Shown here: one piece after another, positions 51,732-62,800 of the stretch
How the letters are laid out: the number at the start of each line of letters is the position of its first letter
Numbering within the stretch: position 1 is the stretch's first letter
Source of the DNA: an uncultured Bacilli bacterium
Lineage (GTDB): Bacteria; Bacillota_I; Bacilli_A; RFN20; CAG-631
DNA: 64,000 nucleotides
Assembly (NCBI GenBank): GCA_947627355.1
Contig: CANQVX010000002.1
Span: forward strand, 111,857 to 175,856
Direction: 5' to 3'
Notes under the pieces: generated by a model
Database searches by the model: none
The model's input: only the letters and a program-made list of their open reading frames with translations
What the model was told of the DNA's origin: nothing
Position numbers and translations under genes: made by a program

Positions 51732-52298
51732 TTAGATTTTTTTGTTTAACATCTTAGCATAACGTTCATACAACTCTTTAAATCTTTGATAGTGAACAAC
51801 TTCACGTTGTCTTAAAAATAACAAAGGTTGTATAACATCAGGATCTGATGTCAATTCGATAAGGTGTTCATATGTTGCTCTAGCTTTTTGTTCAGCTGCT
51901 AAGTCTTCAGCGATATCAGCTAATGGATCACTAGTTGCACCAACATTAGCTACATTAAAAGGAACTCCAAAGACATCACTTGGAAATAAAGATACTCCAT
52001 GTTGAGCAAAGTTTTTACCAAGACCTGCTTTTTCTAATTCTTCAACTGTTGCTCCTTGCATTAGTTGATAAATCATAGTACATATCATTTCAACGTGACC
52101 AAATTCTTCACTAGCAATATCAGTTAAAGTAGCTTTTCCTAAATCATCTGGCATGGTATAACGTTGATTTAGATAACGTAAAGCAGCACCAAGTTCACCA
52201 TAAGGGCCACCATATTGAGTTAGTAAATATTTAGCCATTACTAAATCTTTATTTTTGATATGAATTGGATATTGTAAATATTTGTTATATTTCCACAT
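51732..52298 (-). CDS. cotJC: CotJC, manganese-catalase-family protein
   Basis: 188 residues from the ATG at 52298 with GGGAGG 10 bases upstream; a start at 52322 would contain that site. It matches CotJC: a helical ferritin-like bundle with LTDIASEEFGHVEMI near residue 55-70 and DLAAEQKARATYEHLIELT and FLRQREVVHYQRF, giving the Glu/His pairs of the di-manganese site. In Bacillus CotJC is a spore-coat protein related to Mn catalase; in other bacteria it is taken to remove peroxide. It starts two bases after the CotJA/JB gene. Helpful to an anaerobe carrying oxygen-sensitive NrdD. Confidence 0.9.
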   Translation of the reverse strand: MWKYNKYLQYPIHIKNKDLVMAKYLLTQYGGPYGELGAALRYLNQRYTMPDDLGKATLTDIASEEFGHVEMICTMIYQLMQGATVEELEKAGLGKNFAQHGVSLFPSDVFGVPFNVANVGATSDPLADIAEDLAAEQKARATYEHLIELTSDPDVIQPLLFLRQREVVHYQRFKELYERYAKMLNKKI

Positions 52299-52300
52299 GT

Positions 52301-52684
52301 TTATTTTTCCTCCCAAGGCCATGGTGATTTAACCCAACAAAAAGATTTAAGGCTTTCTTTTTCAAGGCATAAAGGGCCATATTTTTCTTGATAACGTAAG
52401 ATAGCATCGTTATATTGCTTTAGATAGAAGTTTCTCAACTCTAAAGCGTGTTTACAATCCGGATGTGTATCAAGATATAAGTCTAAATCATGTCTAGCAA
52501 AACCACTTTTTTGAATGAAAAGAAGTAGTGCTTCTTTTTCATTTCTTACAATCGGTTCAACTGGTACATAGTTTTTATAGTTATCGTAGATATCTTTTTG
52601 AATATTTCCTTTGATTAGGGCTTCATTAGCATCATAAAACATTTCCTTATTTGAAGAATTGACAACAAAATTTTTGTTATTCAT
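52301..52684 (-). CDS. Fused CotJA-CotJB protein
   Basis: 127 residues. Residues about 12-45 (EMFYDANEALIKGNIQKDIYDNY) resemble CotJA, normally a separate short protein. Residues 50-127 match CotJB: LLLFIQKSGFARHDLDLYLDTHPD and ending WVKSPWPWEE. In Bacillus and Clostridium cotJA, cotJB and cotJC are three genes; here A and B are one reading frame. Directly upstream of cotJC on the same strand. It is a small soluble protein thought to recruit or stabilise CotJC. No spore genes are visible in the window. Confidence 0.78.
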   Translation of the reverse strand: MNNKNFVVNSSNKEMFYDANEALIKGNIQKDIYDNYKNYVPVEPIVRNEKEALLLFIQKSGFARHDLDLYLDTHPDCKHALELRNFYLKQYNDAILRYQEKYGPLCLEKESLKSFCWVKSPWPWEEK

Positions 52685-53022
52685 TGTTTCACTTCCTCAT
52701 CATTATCGTATTCAAAAAAAGTTAAAATTAATGGGCAAAAAAATATTCGTGAAAAAAATCACAAATATGGTATCTATTAAAAAATGCCAAAAAAAATTAA
52801 AAAGCCCTATTTTTGAAACCTTTTAAAGAAAAAAGAATATTACAAAAAACAATAAAATTTTTGAAGCATAAAAAAAGCAAAAAAACAAGTATTGAAAATA
52901 AAAAAATGCTTTCCTATAATTAAACCACCGAAACGAAAAAAATAGCTTTAAACAATTTTTTGTTTTTTTAAGAAAAGTTAGTTTTCGTATACATTAATTT
53001 GATAATTAAGGGGGAAAATTTA
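52685..53022 (+). promoter_or_regulatory. Divergent cotJ-nrdD control region with nrdD promoter
   Basis: 338 bases, extremely A/T-rich. A promoter for nrdD reads -35 TTGAAA (52892-52897), 17-base spacer, -10 TATAAT (52915-52920), leaving a leader of about 95 bases. No NrdR box (ACACTATATATAGTGT type) was found. A cotJ promoter on the other strand was not clear. Nothing else stands out. Confidence 0.65.
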
Positions 53023-55347
53023 ATGGTACAAAAGATAAGAAAAAGAGATGGCCGCAAGGTCATGTTTAATCCAGAAAAAATTTACGTTGCTATCTTTAAA
53101 GCCGCTGAAGCTAGCGATGTTCATGATTCAGAATTAGTTCAAAAAGCAACCGATGCTGTTATAAAAGAAATCAATAAAACATTTAAAAAGACTGTTCCTA
53201 CAGTAGAAGAAATTCAAGATATTGTTGAAAAAACTTTGATTCGTCAAGGCTGTAGTGAAATAGCTAAATCATATATCTTATATCGTGCTGAAAGAACTAG
53301 AATTAGAGAAACCAATAGCCGTTTAATGCAAACATTAAAAGAAATCACTTTTAAATCATCAAAAGATAATGATTCTAAAAGAGAAAACGCTAATATCAAT
53401 GGCGATACCGCTATGGGTACCATGTTAAAATATGGTAGTGAATCAGCTAAAAGTTTTTATTTAAATTATTTAATTGAACCACGTTTTTCAAAAGCTCATC
53501 AAGAAGGCGAAATTCATATTCATGATTTGGATTTCTATTCACTTACAATGACTTGTTGTCAAATTGATTTAATTAAATTATTCAAGGGTGGTTTTTCTAC
53601 TGGTAATGGTTATCTTCGTGAACCTAATGATATTCGTAGTTATAGTGCTTTAGCATGTATTGCTATTCAAGCTAACCAAAATGACCAACATGGTGGTCAA
53701 AGTGTACCAAACTTTGATTATGCCATGGCTTTAGGTGTTCGTAAAACTTATCATAAATTATTCATTGCTAATCTAGCTAAATTAATTGAATTTGTTACAG
53801 GTAATGAATGTCTAGATGAAGTAAAAGAATTAGTAAACGAAGTTGAAGAAAAAAATAATGTTAAAGTTTCTATGCTAAATCCAACCGTTGATGATTTAGT
53901 AAAAGAAGCTGTTAAAGTTAAATATAACATTGATGATGCTAATCTTGAAAAAATCATGAAAGAAACAACTAAGAGTAGTTATGATGAAACAAGAAAAGCA
54001 ACTTATCAAGCAATGGAAGCATTATTATGTAACTTAAATACAATGCATTCTAGAGCTGGTGCTCAAGTTCCATTTTCTTCATTAAATTATGGTACTGATA
54101 CTAGTGAAGAAGGAAGAATGGCAATGGATTGTTTACTAGATGCTACCTCTGATGGTTTAGGTGGTGGCGAAACTCCAATCTTCCCAATTCAAATCTTTAA
54201 GATTAAAGAAGGCATCAACTATAATCCTGGTGATAAAAACTATGACTTATTTAAGAAATCATTAGTTGTATCTGGAAAGAGATTATTCCCTAACTATTCA
54301 TTTATCGATGCTCCATTTAATCTACAATACTATAAACCAGGAGATTACAATACTGAAATTGCTTATATGGGTTGCCGTACTAGAGTAATTGGTAATGTTT
54401 ATGATCCTAGCAAAGAAATTGTAACAGGTAGAGGTAATTTAAGTTTTACTTCAATTAACCTTCCACGTGCAGCATTAAAAACTAGAAAATACAATGCTTT
54501 CATTAAAGAAATTGATCGTTTAATGGATTTAGTTATCGATCAATTACTCGAAAGATTCTATATTCAATCTAAGAAAAGAGTTTATAACTTCCCATTTTTA
54601 ATGGGTCAAGGTGTTTGGATTGATAGTGAAAAATTAAAATTTGATGATGAAGTATCAGAAGTTATTAAACATGGTACTTTATCAATTGGTTTTATCGGTC
54701 TTGCTGAAGCCTTAAAAGTTTTAACAGGTCACCATCATGGTGAAAGTGATGAAGCTCAAGAAATGGGCCTTAAGATTATTTCTCACATGAGAGAAAGATG
54801 CGACCAAGCAGCTCAAAAATATGGTCTTAACTTCTCATTACTTGCAACTCCTGCTGAAGGATTATCTGGTCGTTTTGTTAAAATTGATAAAGAAAAATTT
54901 GGTATCATTGAAGGTGTTACTGATAAAGATTTCTATACTAATTCATTCCATGTACCTGTATATTACAACATCTCGGCTTTTGAAAAAATCAATCGTGAAG
55001 CTCCATATCATGCTTTAACTAATGCTGGTCATATTTCTTATGTTGAAGTTGATGGTGATATCGCCAAAAATCCAAAAGCTTTTGAAAAAATCATTCGTCA
55101 CATGAAAGAACAAGGAATTGGTTATGGTAGTGTTAACCACCCAGTAGATAGAGATCCAGTTTGCGGTTTCAATGGTATTATCAATAACGAATGTCCTAAA
55201 TGTCATCGTGAAGAAGGCGACATTAAGTTTGAAAGAATTCGTAGAATCACTGGTTATCTAGTAGGTACTCTTGATCGTTTCAATAACGCTAAACGTCAAG
55301 AAGTTGAATATCGTGTAAAACATTCTGGTCTTGAAAATGTTGATTAG
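53023..55347 (+). CDS. nrdD: Anaerobic ribonucleoside-triphosphate reductase NrdD
   Basis: 774 residues from the ATG at 53023, with AAGGGGG 8 bases upstream; an earlier TTG at 52999 is not needed. An ATP-cone (about 1-90) precedes the barrel. The zinc site is in CGFNGIINNECPKCH near 715-735, and the glycyl radical site is in RRITGYLVGTLDRFNN near 748 (Gly in R-x-T-G-Y). It makes dNTPs without oxygen using a glycyl radical made by NrdG. No class I or II reductase is in the window, consistent with a strict or mostly anaerobic life. Confidence 0.96.
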   Translation: MVQKIRKRDGRKVMFNPEKIYVAIFKAAEASDVHDSELVQKATDAVIKEINKTFKKTVPTVEEIQDIVEKTLIRQGCSEIAKSYILYRAERTRIRETNSRLMQTLKEITFKSSKDNDSKRENANINGDTAMGTMLKYGSESAKSFYLNYLIEPRFSKAHQEGEIHIHDLDFYSLTMTCCQIDLIKLFKGGFSTGNGYLREPNDIRSYSALACIAIQANQNDQHGGQSVPNFDYAMALGVRKTYHKLFIANLAKLIEFVTGNECLDEVKELVNEVEEKNNVKVSMLNPTVDDLVKEAVKVKYNIDDANLEKIMKETTKSSYDETRKATYQAMEALLCNLNTMHSRAGAQVPFSSLNYGTDTSEEGRMAMDCLLDATSDGLGGGETPIFPIQIFKIKEGINYNPGDKNYDLFKKSLVVSGKRLFPNYSFIDAPFNLQYYKPGDYNTEIAYMGCRTRVIGNVYDPSKEIVTGRGNLSFTSINLPRAALKTRKYNAFIKEIDRLMDLVIDQLLERFYIQSKKRVYNFPFLMGQGVWIDSEKLKFDDEVSEVIKHGTLSIGFIGLAEALKVLTGHHHGESDEAQEMGLKIISHMRERCDQAAQKYGLNFSLLATPAEGLSGRFVKIDKEKFGIIEGVTDKDFYTNSFHVPVYYNISAFEKINREAPYHALTNAGHISYVEVDGDIAKNPKAFEKIIRHMKEQGIGYGSVNHPVDRDPVCGFNGIINNECPKCHREEGDIKFERIRRITGYLVGTLDRFNNAKRQEVEYRVKHSGLENVD

Positions 55348-55852
55348 AATAAGTGATTTTATTAGTGAATCTTATGTCGATGGACCAGGCATAAGATTTA
55401 CCATCTTTTGTCAAGGATGTAACCATCATTGTAAAGGTTGTCATAATCCTCAAACTCATGATTTTAATGGTGGTAAGGATGTTGACATCGAATATTTAGT
55501 TGATAAAATGGCTAATAATCCTTTGCTTGATGGAATAACTTTATCAGGTGGTGAACCATTTGAACAAGTTGATGCTTGTTTAAATATAGTAATACTTACC
55601 AAACAAAAACATCCTGATTTTGATGTTATTTGTTATACTGGTTATACCTATGAACAATTATTAGACAAGGCTAAAACTAAGCCTCAAATAATTGATTTAT
55701 TAAACCAAATTGATTATTTAATCGATGGTCCATTTATTTTAGAATTAAGAGACCTTGATTTAGACTTCATGGGAAGTAGAAATCAAAGGGTAATTGATCC
55801 TAAAAAGTCTTTAAAAGAAAATAGAACTATTGTTACAAACTTTGATATGTAA
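55337..55852 (+). CDS. nrdG: NrdG, activating enzyme for NrdD
   Basis: 171 residues from the ATG at 55337, overlapping nrdD by 11 bases; the TTG at 55331 is in frame but unneeded. Radical SAM with CX3CX2C in CNHHCKGC near residue 25 and the GGEP motif LSGGEPF near 70. It uses SAM and a [4Fe-4S] cluster to make the glycyl radical in NrdD. Weak ribosome binding site, so translation is likely coupled to nrdD. Confidence 0.95.
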   Translation: MLIRISDFISESYVDGPGIRFTIFCQGCNHHCKGCHNPQTHDFNGGKDVDIEYLVDKMANNPLLDGITLSGGEPFEQVDACLNIVILTKQKHPDFDVICYTGYTYEQLLDKAKTKPQIIDLLNQIDYLIDGPFILELRDLDLDFMGSRNQRVIDPKKSLKENRTIVTNFDM

Positions 55853-55858
55853 TCATAT

Positions 55859-55895
55859 GCCCGGTGAATTTATAAAGCACTGGGCTTTATTTTTA
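55859..55895 (+). terminator. Terminator of nrdDG
   Basis: Stem GCCCGGTG / CACTGGGC (one G-T pair) with an 11-base loop, then TTTATTTTT. Confidence 0.85.
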
Positions 55896-55946
55896 CTATA
55901 ACTTTATTTTAAAGCGAGGTATAATGAAATTAGGGGGAGATATATA

Positions 55947-56807
55947 ATGCTAATTGAAAATGATATAGATTTAAAAGCATACTATCGATTTGTAGAATTT
56001 TTGTTAAAATTAGTTAAATATGATTTGCCTCACGAAAGATTTAAAAACATTATATTAGATAATTATAAAGCAGAAAGTAACGTAGAAAAGGAAGTTAAAC
56101 AAACAGCCAATGCTTATTTATATGCATTGAATAATATAAATCAAAGTTGTAGTAAAGAAATGATTCAAGATATATATTATTTGTTAACGCATAAGCAATT
56201 AAAAGAAAACATAATAAACGAGATATTAGAAACATATTATGTGAATTTAAATGAAGATGTAATTTATTTAGCAAGCATGATTCATTTAAAAATAATAGAA
56301 AAAGTAAAGAAAAGGAAAACAGAATTAGCATTCATAATAACCAATTGGATTATGTTAAAAAATAAAAGAAATCCAATAATTCTTTATGAAAACGCATTTA
56401 AGAGATATAAAGCAATAATAAAAAATAAAAATCAACAAGAATTAATGTTAATATTTATGTCATCTGAAATAAATATGAACCAATATCCAAAAAGTGAAGG
56501 AACAGATAGATACACAATAATAAAAACAATAAGAAGAAATAAAACAAAGATAACTCAAGAATATCGTATAGATAAGTTATATTTGTATGGTTCATATGCA
56601 AAAGAAAGAATAATCATGTAAAGTGATATTGATATATTAGTCATATTTGATGATAGTTTAATTCCGTTAGAAATGGCAATGATGACCAAGAAACTAAAAG
56701 AATATCTAGATGGAAAGTTTAAAGTTCGAGTAGACATATTAACATTTAAACATGCTTTAAGTTCACTTGATTTATCAGAAATGGAAAATATTCTTTCAAT
56801 AATCTAA
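55947..56807 (+). pseudogene. Fic-like domain fused to MNT nucleotidyltransferase, split by in-frame stop
   Basis: The frame runs 224 codons to TAA at 56619-56621, then continues in the same frame for 61 more codons to 56805-56807. The stop falls between GSYAKERIIM and SDIDILV, the two halves of the MNT catalytic motif GSx(n)DxD, so it removes activity unless read through. Residues 1-190 show a helical pattern like a Fic domain (IHLKIIEKVKKRKTELAFIITNWIMLKN) but with no HPFxxGNGR. Start supported by AGGGGGAG. The -10 TATAAT at 55920-55925 lacks a good -35. It precedes the RHS gene by 18 bases. Confidence 0.7.
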
Positions 56808-56825
56808 AAAGATGAGGGGATACAA

Positions 56826-59800
56826 ATGATAAAAATAATAAGTAACAAAACATCACCAGCAAAGATTGATATTCAATCAAAATTTTTAAAAGACAAAACA
56901 ACTTTTATAACACCAAACGATGGTTTAGTAAAGCAAGTAAAACAAAACACTTTATTATTTGTTTATTTAAGAATATCAGGATTACAAACCGGAGAAATAT
57001 ATAATAGAATATCGTTAGCTATAGCATATGAAGAACCAGCAAGTAAATGTGAATTGCAAGTTATAAGTTGTAAGAATGCGACATTTACCGATAGTTACAT
57101 GAAAGAAGTTGCAAATAGTTTAACAGGAAATGAAGTAATAGAAGATAGAGCAACTATATCAGCAGATGAATATAGTATAAATTCAAGTTCAAGTGAAAAG
57201 AACATCAAAATAGTAACATTTGATGTAACAAAAATAGCAAGACAAAAACTAGGAAATAATCCACAAATCATGTTTGTTATAAAAACAAATTATACAGGCA
57301 GTGATTTAAACATTTATGATCCAGCATTTGTAGCCACAGAAAATGAATGTTGTAGTGCCTCCACTTCTAATTTTGGTGGTTTAAATAGATTTTACAAATA
57401 TGAAAGTGCAACATTAGAAAATGTAGGTACAGCCTATATAAATATGTTTAATCAAAATTTAATATTTGTAGTTAATGGTTTAACATCGTTAAGTAGTAGA
57501 GCACCAATTTCATATTCAACAATATATAATAATGCTAAATCAAATGAAAAATCATTTTTAGCCCAACAATTAACGCCATCATTTCAATATTCAATTAAAT
57601 TAGTTGGTGATGATTATTTAATTGAAGATGCATCAGGGAATAGAAATTATTATAAAAAGATAGATACAACAACCGATGAAGGAAAAGAATTCATAAAGAC
57701 ATATAACATCAAAAATAGTGATAAAAACTTAGGTACTCTATATTTTTGTAATATTGATAATTCTTATCTATATTTAAATAATTCAACTGAAAACTTAGAA
57801 AAAATAAATTATTATGACCAAGCACAAAATAATTTATATTTTGAAGTAACCATAACATCAGGCATAAGATTTACAAAATTAATGACTCAATCCAATAAAT
57901 TTGGCGATAAAATCACGTATAATTGGAATGACAAAAACTTAAATACAATAACAAACTGTGATAATGAAAAAGTTAGTTTTACCTATGATAGTAGCAATCG
58001 AATTTCAAAAGTATATTTTGAATCATTAAATCAATATATAGAATACAGTTATGTTTTAAGTCAATGGCGAATCAATATTGCGATTTATAATGGAAAACCA
58101 GAAGACACAACTAAGACATTATTAACAGAAGCACAATTAAACTATAATGAATATTATTCAGGCACAATTGCTATAAAATTATTAAACAATGTAGAAGATA
58201 AAATTACCGGTGAAAAGGTAACTTTTGCTCAAAATTATTATGCCATAATTAGTGGCATGACACTAACCAATAGTGCAGGCAATAAAACATATAGTAGCAC
58301 CTATTCATATAGTGATTATTGCATGAAAGTAACACCATATGATAGTAAAAAAATCTATTACTATTATTTTGATGAATTTGGCAGATGCAAATTAGAAATG
58401 GATAGTAATTATCGAACTATCACCTATAATTATCAAGAGGTATCAGATGATATACCAGTATTATTAAATAGTGTTTCTAACATTCAAACAAACTCTAGGA
58501 ATCTATTAGAGAACCATAGTTTTGAAAATGAAGAAGAATTATTTACTAATAGTCCTTTTGGCTGGAAAAGAGATGGCGATCTTAGTTCTGTAGTCAAGAC
58601 AATGCCAGGAGGAGTATATGGTAATAAATATTTATACATCAATAAAAAAGAATATGATGAAGTAATAATTTATCAAGAAGGCGAAGCATATAGAGTTGAA
58701 AACACAATCTTAAAAGGCTTTATAAAATATAAATCAGCAACAAGTCAATTAAGTGAAGGAAATATAATAATTAGAGTAAGTGGCACATTTGAAATAGATG
58801 AATTTGGTCCAAAGACATATTTAACTGAATATCGAAAGTTTTCAGGTAACAGTGATTGGACACCATTTGAAATGAAAATTGATTTTCCAAGTAATGCAAT
58901 GAATATTACATTTAAAGTTGAGTTTATCATATCTGGATCAAATTCTTTTGAAGTTGGAATTGATGATTTACAATTATACTGTGGAAAACAAAAAGTAAGA
59001 TATAATCTAATAGAAAATGGTTATCTAGAATTTTATGAAAACAATTTACCAAAAGGATTTACGTTTGAAGGAAGAACAACAAACGATATATTAACAACAA
59101 TATTAGATTATGATGAACACTATAAAATATTAGGCAATAAAGCCATGAAATTTGAAGGAATCAAAGAAAAATATGTTCTAAAGAAAATGAAAAAAGAAGT
59201 GCCATGCAAAGGACTGGCAGGAGAACAATTAATCTTTAGTGTTTTTGCAAAAGCAGATGTTGGTGGAAATAGCATTTTTAGAGCTACATTTACCATTTAT
59301 GATACAAATAATAAAGCAGATACATATTATTTTGATTTTGATAAAAACTTCAAGAATTGGCAAATGCTAACCAGATCAATAACAACCAAAAAAGATTATC
59401 AAAAAGTAATTATAGTTGTTGAATATGATGGTGGAAGTGATGCATATTTTGATGCATTTCAATTATATAAAGATTCCTATGGAAAGTATTATAATTACGA
59501 TTTAGTCGGAAATATTACTGAAGTTATCGACGATACAGGTAATAGTACAAGAATAACATATGATGAAGATAATAATGTTAGAGAGATATTATCAGCAAAT
59601 GGAAGTTGTATAAAATACAACTATAATACCAATGGAAGACTAGAAAGTGTTACTGATTTAGAGGGTAATAAAATAGATTTATCATATGATTCAAAATATT
59701 ATGTAAATAAGATTGTATTAACTCCAGCAGGAGGAACATCAGATGATGTAATAACCATATCAAAAACAAACAATACCTATGGTGTATGTACATCATTAAC

Positions 59801-62800
59801 AGACGAATTTAACAATAAAACAACATATACATTAGATTCCTTAAATCAAGTAAAGAGTTTGTTACAACCAAACGCATTAACACTAAACTATGATTATAAT
59901 AAAGATTTAACATTAAATAGTGTTAGTGCCATTGTAAATGGAACAACAATTAAAAATAATTATTTGTATGATGAAAAGAAAAACATTAAAACAATTAATG
60001 GTTCAAATGGAACGAAATATGATTTAACATATGACGAATTCCAAAGAATAACTAAGATTGAATGTAATGGAGAAGTTATAAATCAATTCAAATATGATAA
60101 AGTAACAAATAATGTTTATGAAGATTTAATTACCTATAAACAATATGGTACAACAGGTGATTATTTTGAATTCAGTTATAACAAAGATAATCAAGTAGAA
60201 ACCATATCATTAAATAAAAATCAAATAATAAAATACCTTTATAATGAAGAAGGACAAATGTGTCAAGTAGATGATAAGGCAAATCAAAAATCATTATATT
60301 ATTCATATGATTTAAAAGGAAATATCGTAAAAATTGTCGATAAAAACAGTAATATGTTTTCATACATCTATGACAATTTAAATAACATTCAAAAAGCAAA
60401 TTATAAAATATATGATACTGAAAAGAGTTTTGATTATGAATATTCATATGAACAAAACGAATATACCAAAGAAGGTTATATTAATAGATTAGGAAAAGCC
60501 TTTGGTGATGAAATAATTAAAGGTGGATCAAATGGTTTAGGAGATTATGGAGCAAGACCAAAAGTATCGTATCTATCGGAAGTTTTTGATGATGATTTGC
60601 AAATGAATGTAATGAAATTCAATAGTTCAAGTCAATTTGTATGTTATGAATTTTCAAAAATGAATGTTAATAAAAGTGGTGTTTATTCCAATGGTCAACC
60701 ATTTGATTTAGATAAATGGCAAAAGAAATTGACATTTAATAAAACCGCTTATGTTTGGGTAAAACCAACAGGAACATTTACTAATGAAGTTTTATTTAGT
60801 TTCTTTGTTGATTATAAGAATAGTTTAAGTGAATGTAGTAATGTTAAAATTTTATCAACTGGAAAAGTACAATACTATTCAAACACTGATAAAAAAGCAG
60901 TTCAAACAACAACTAATTCAATAAAATTCAATGTTTGGAACTTAATTGCCATTAAATTATTTAAAGATACTTATAATAAACCTAAAGCAATGCTGTTTGT
61001 AAATGGTATAGCTTCAGTCGAATTTTCTATTTCAGAATCTATTGAAACAATCATGGCAGTTGCAGTATTTGCTCAAAATGGTATGATTATTCCTCCAACG
61101 CCATCAACATTTATGTTAGGTTTGAATATTTGTTTGATGTCCTTTGGTGCTTATGATTATACTGTTTCTGATTTCAATGCAATTTATAATGAAGGGCTTA
61201 AATATTTAATTTATAATGATATAAAGAAAAAACAAGGTGTTGCCTATTATAATTCAGCAGTATATCAAAGTTATTCTGTTGATTTTGATGTTATTTCTTT
61301 AAATGGTTCATTAGAATCCTCAAAAGGGAATAAACCAGTATCATTAATGAAAACAGATAGTTCATTTAAATCCGATAAAGCGATGATATTTAAATATGAA
61401 CCAGTATCACAAAGACATTTATTTGCAACATTTGAAAATGCAAATACTTTAATGTCAAATTATAAAACTAAGCTAGCCTATAATTTAAATCTTGGAACAA
61501 AAGGAATTATAAGTTTCAAATTTATGTTGGAATCTAAAAGTAGTAGTTCTAAGAAATATCTTTTAACAAATTATAATAACAGTTCATGTAATATTGAAAT
61601 GTATATTGATAGCAATAGTGAAAGTTTATGTTTTGTCATTAATGGAAGTACATATACAAATAAATATGTTGTTACATATAAAAAGTGGTATACATTAACG
61701 TTTGTATATTCTAGTTCGTCATATACATTTTATATAAATGGTGAACGAATTTATGATGGCACATCAACCAAAACAATTGATTTGACCGACGGAATTACAT
61801 ATCTAGGTTCAAATAATTATGGAGATATGCCATTAAATGGATACATTGAAATGTTTGCTTATAGCAATAAAATTGTAAGTGGTAGTTCAATGGATTCATT
61901 AGCTAAGGATATTTATGAAAATGGAAATACCATTCTTGTTAGAAAAGCATTGGATAGTTTAGGAAGGTTAACAGGAATAAATTTAAAAACAAATAAGTTT
62001 GAAGGTTGGGCAATCTCTTATAATTATGATAAGTCAAGAGTATATTGGGAAGCCGATAGAAGTGCATATAATGTTAAATATCAATATGATAGTATGGGAA
62101 ACATTATTGTTAAAGACATATATCAACAAGATTTTTATCAAAAATTAGAAAAATATGAATATGATAAACTACAACGATTAGTAAAAGAAACTAGAACTGA
62201 TAATAGTGTTGCAACATATAGTTATGATACAAATGGTAATGTTTTAACTTATAAAGTTGTTGATAGTAACAATCAAACATTAGAAAATAAACAATATGTT
62301 TATTCATCAACAATGAAAGATAGATTGTTATCAATTAAAGATTTAACCAACAATACTAATATTAGAGAATTCACTTACGATAGTGCTCATGGTGGTTATC
62401 CAGTAAGTATAACCAAAAATGGAACTAAAATTGATCTAGTATGGGAAGGAAAAAGATTAAAGAAATATGGAAATATTAATTTCTTTTATAACGATGAAGG
62501 AATAAGAATAGGAAAAGGATCCGATGATTATTATGAAGAATATATATTAGAAGGAAGTAAAATCGTTGGATTGCATCATTCAGCAGCAAATGGAATCGAT
62601 TATACAATCTATTTCAACTATGATGAAACAGGAAAACTTTTTGGTGCAAGTTGTGATGGCAAAGAATATTTCTATATTCATGATATAACAGGAAACATTA
62701 CCAAAATAGTAGATGAAGATTTTAGTATAGTTGCACTGTATGAATATGATGCATTTGGTAAACTAAAACCTGACTCATATCATTCACAAACAACAACTAT

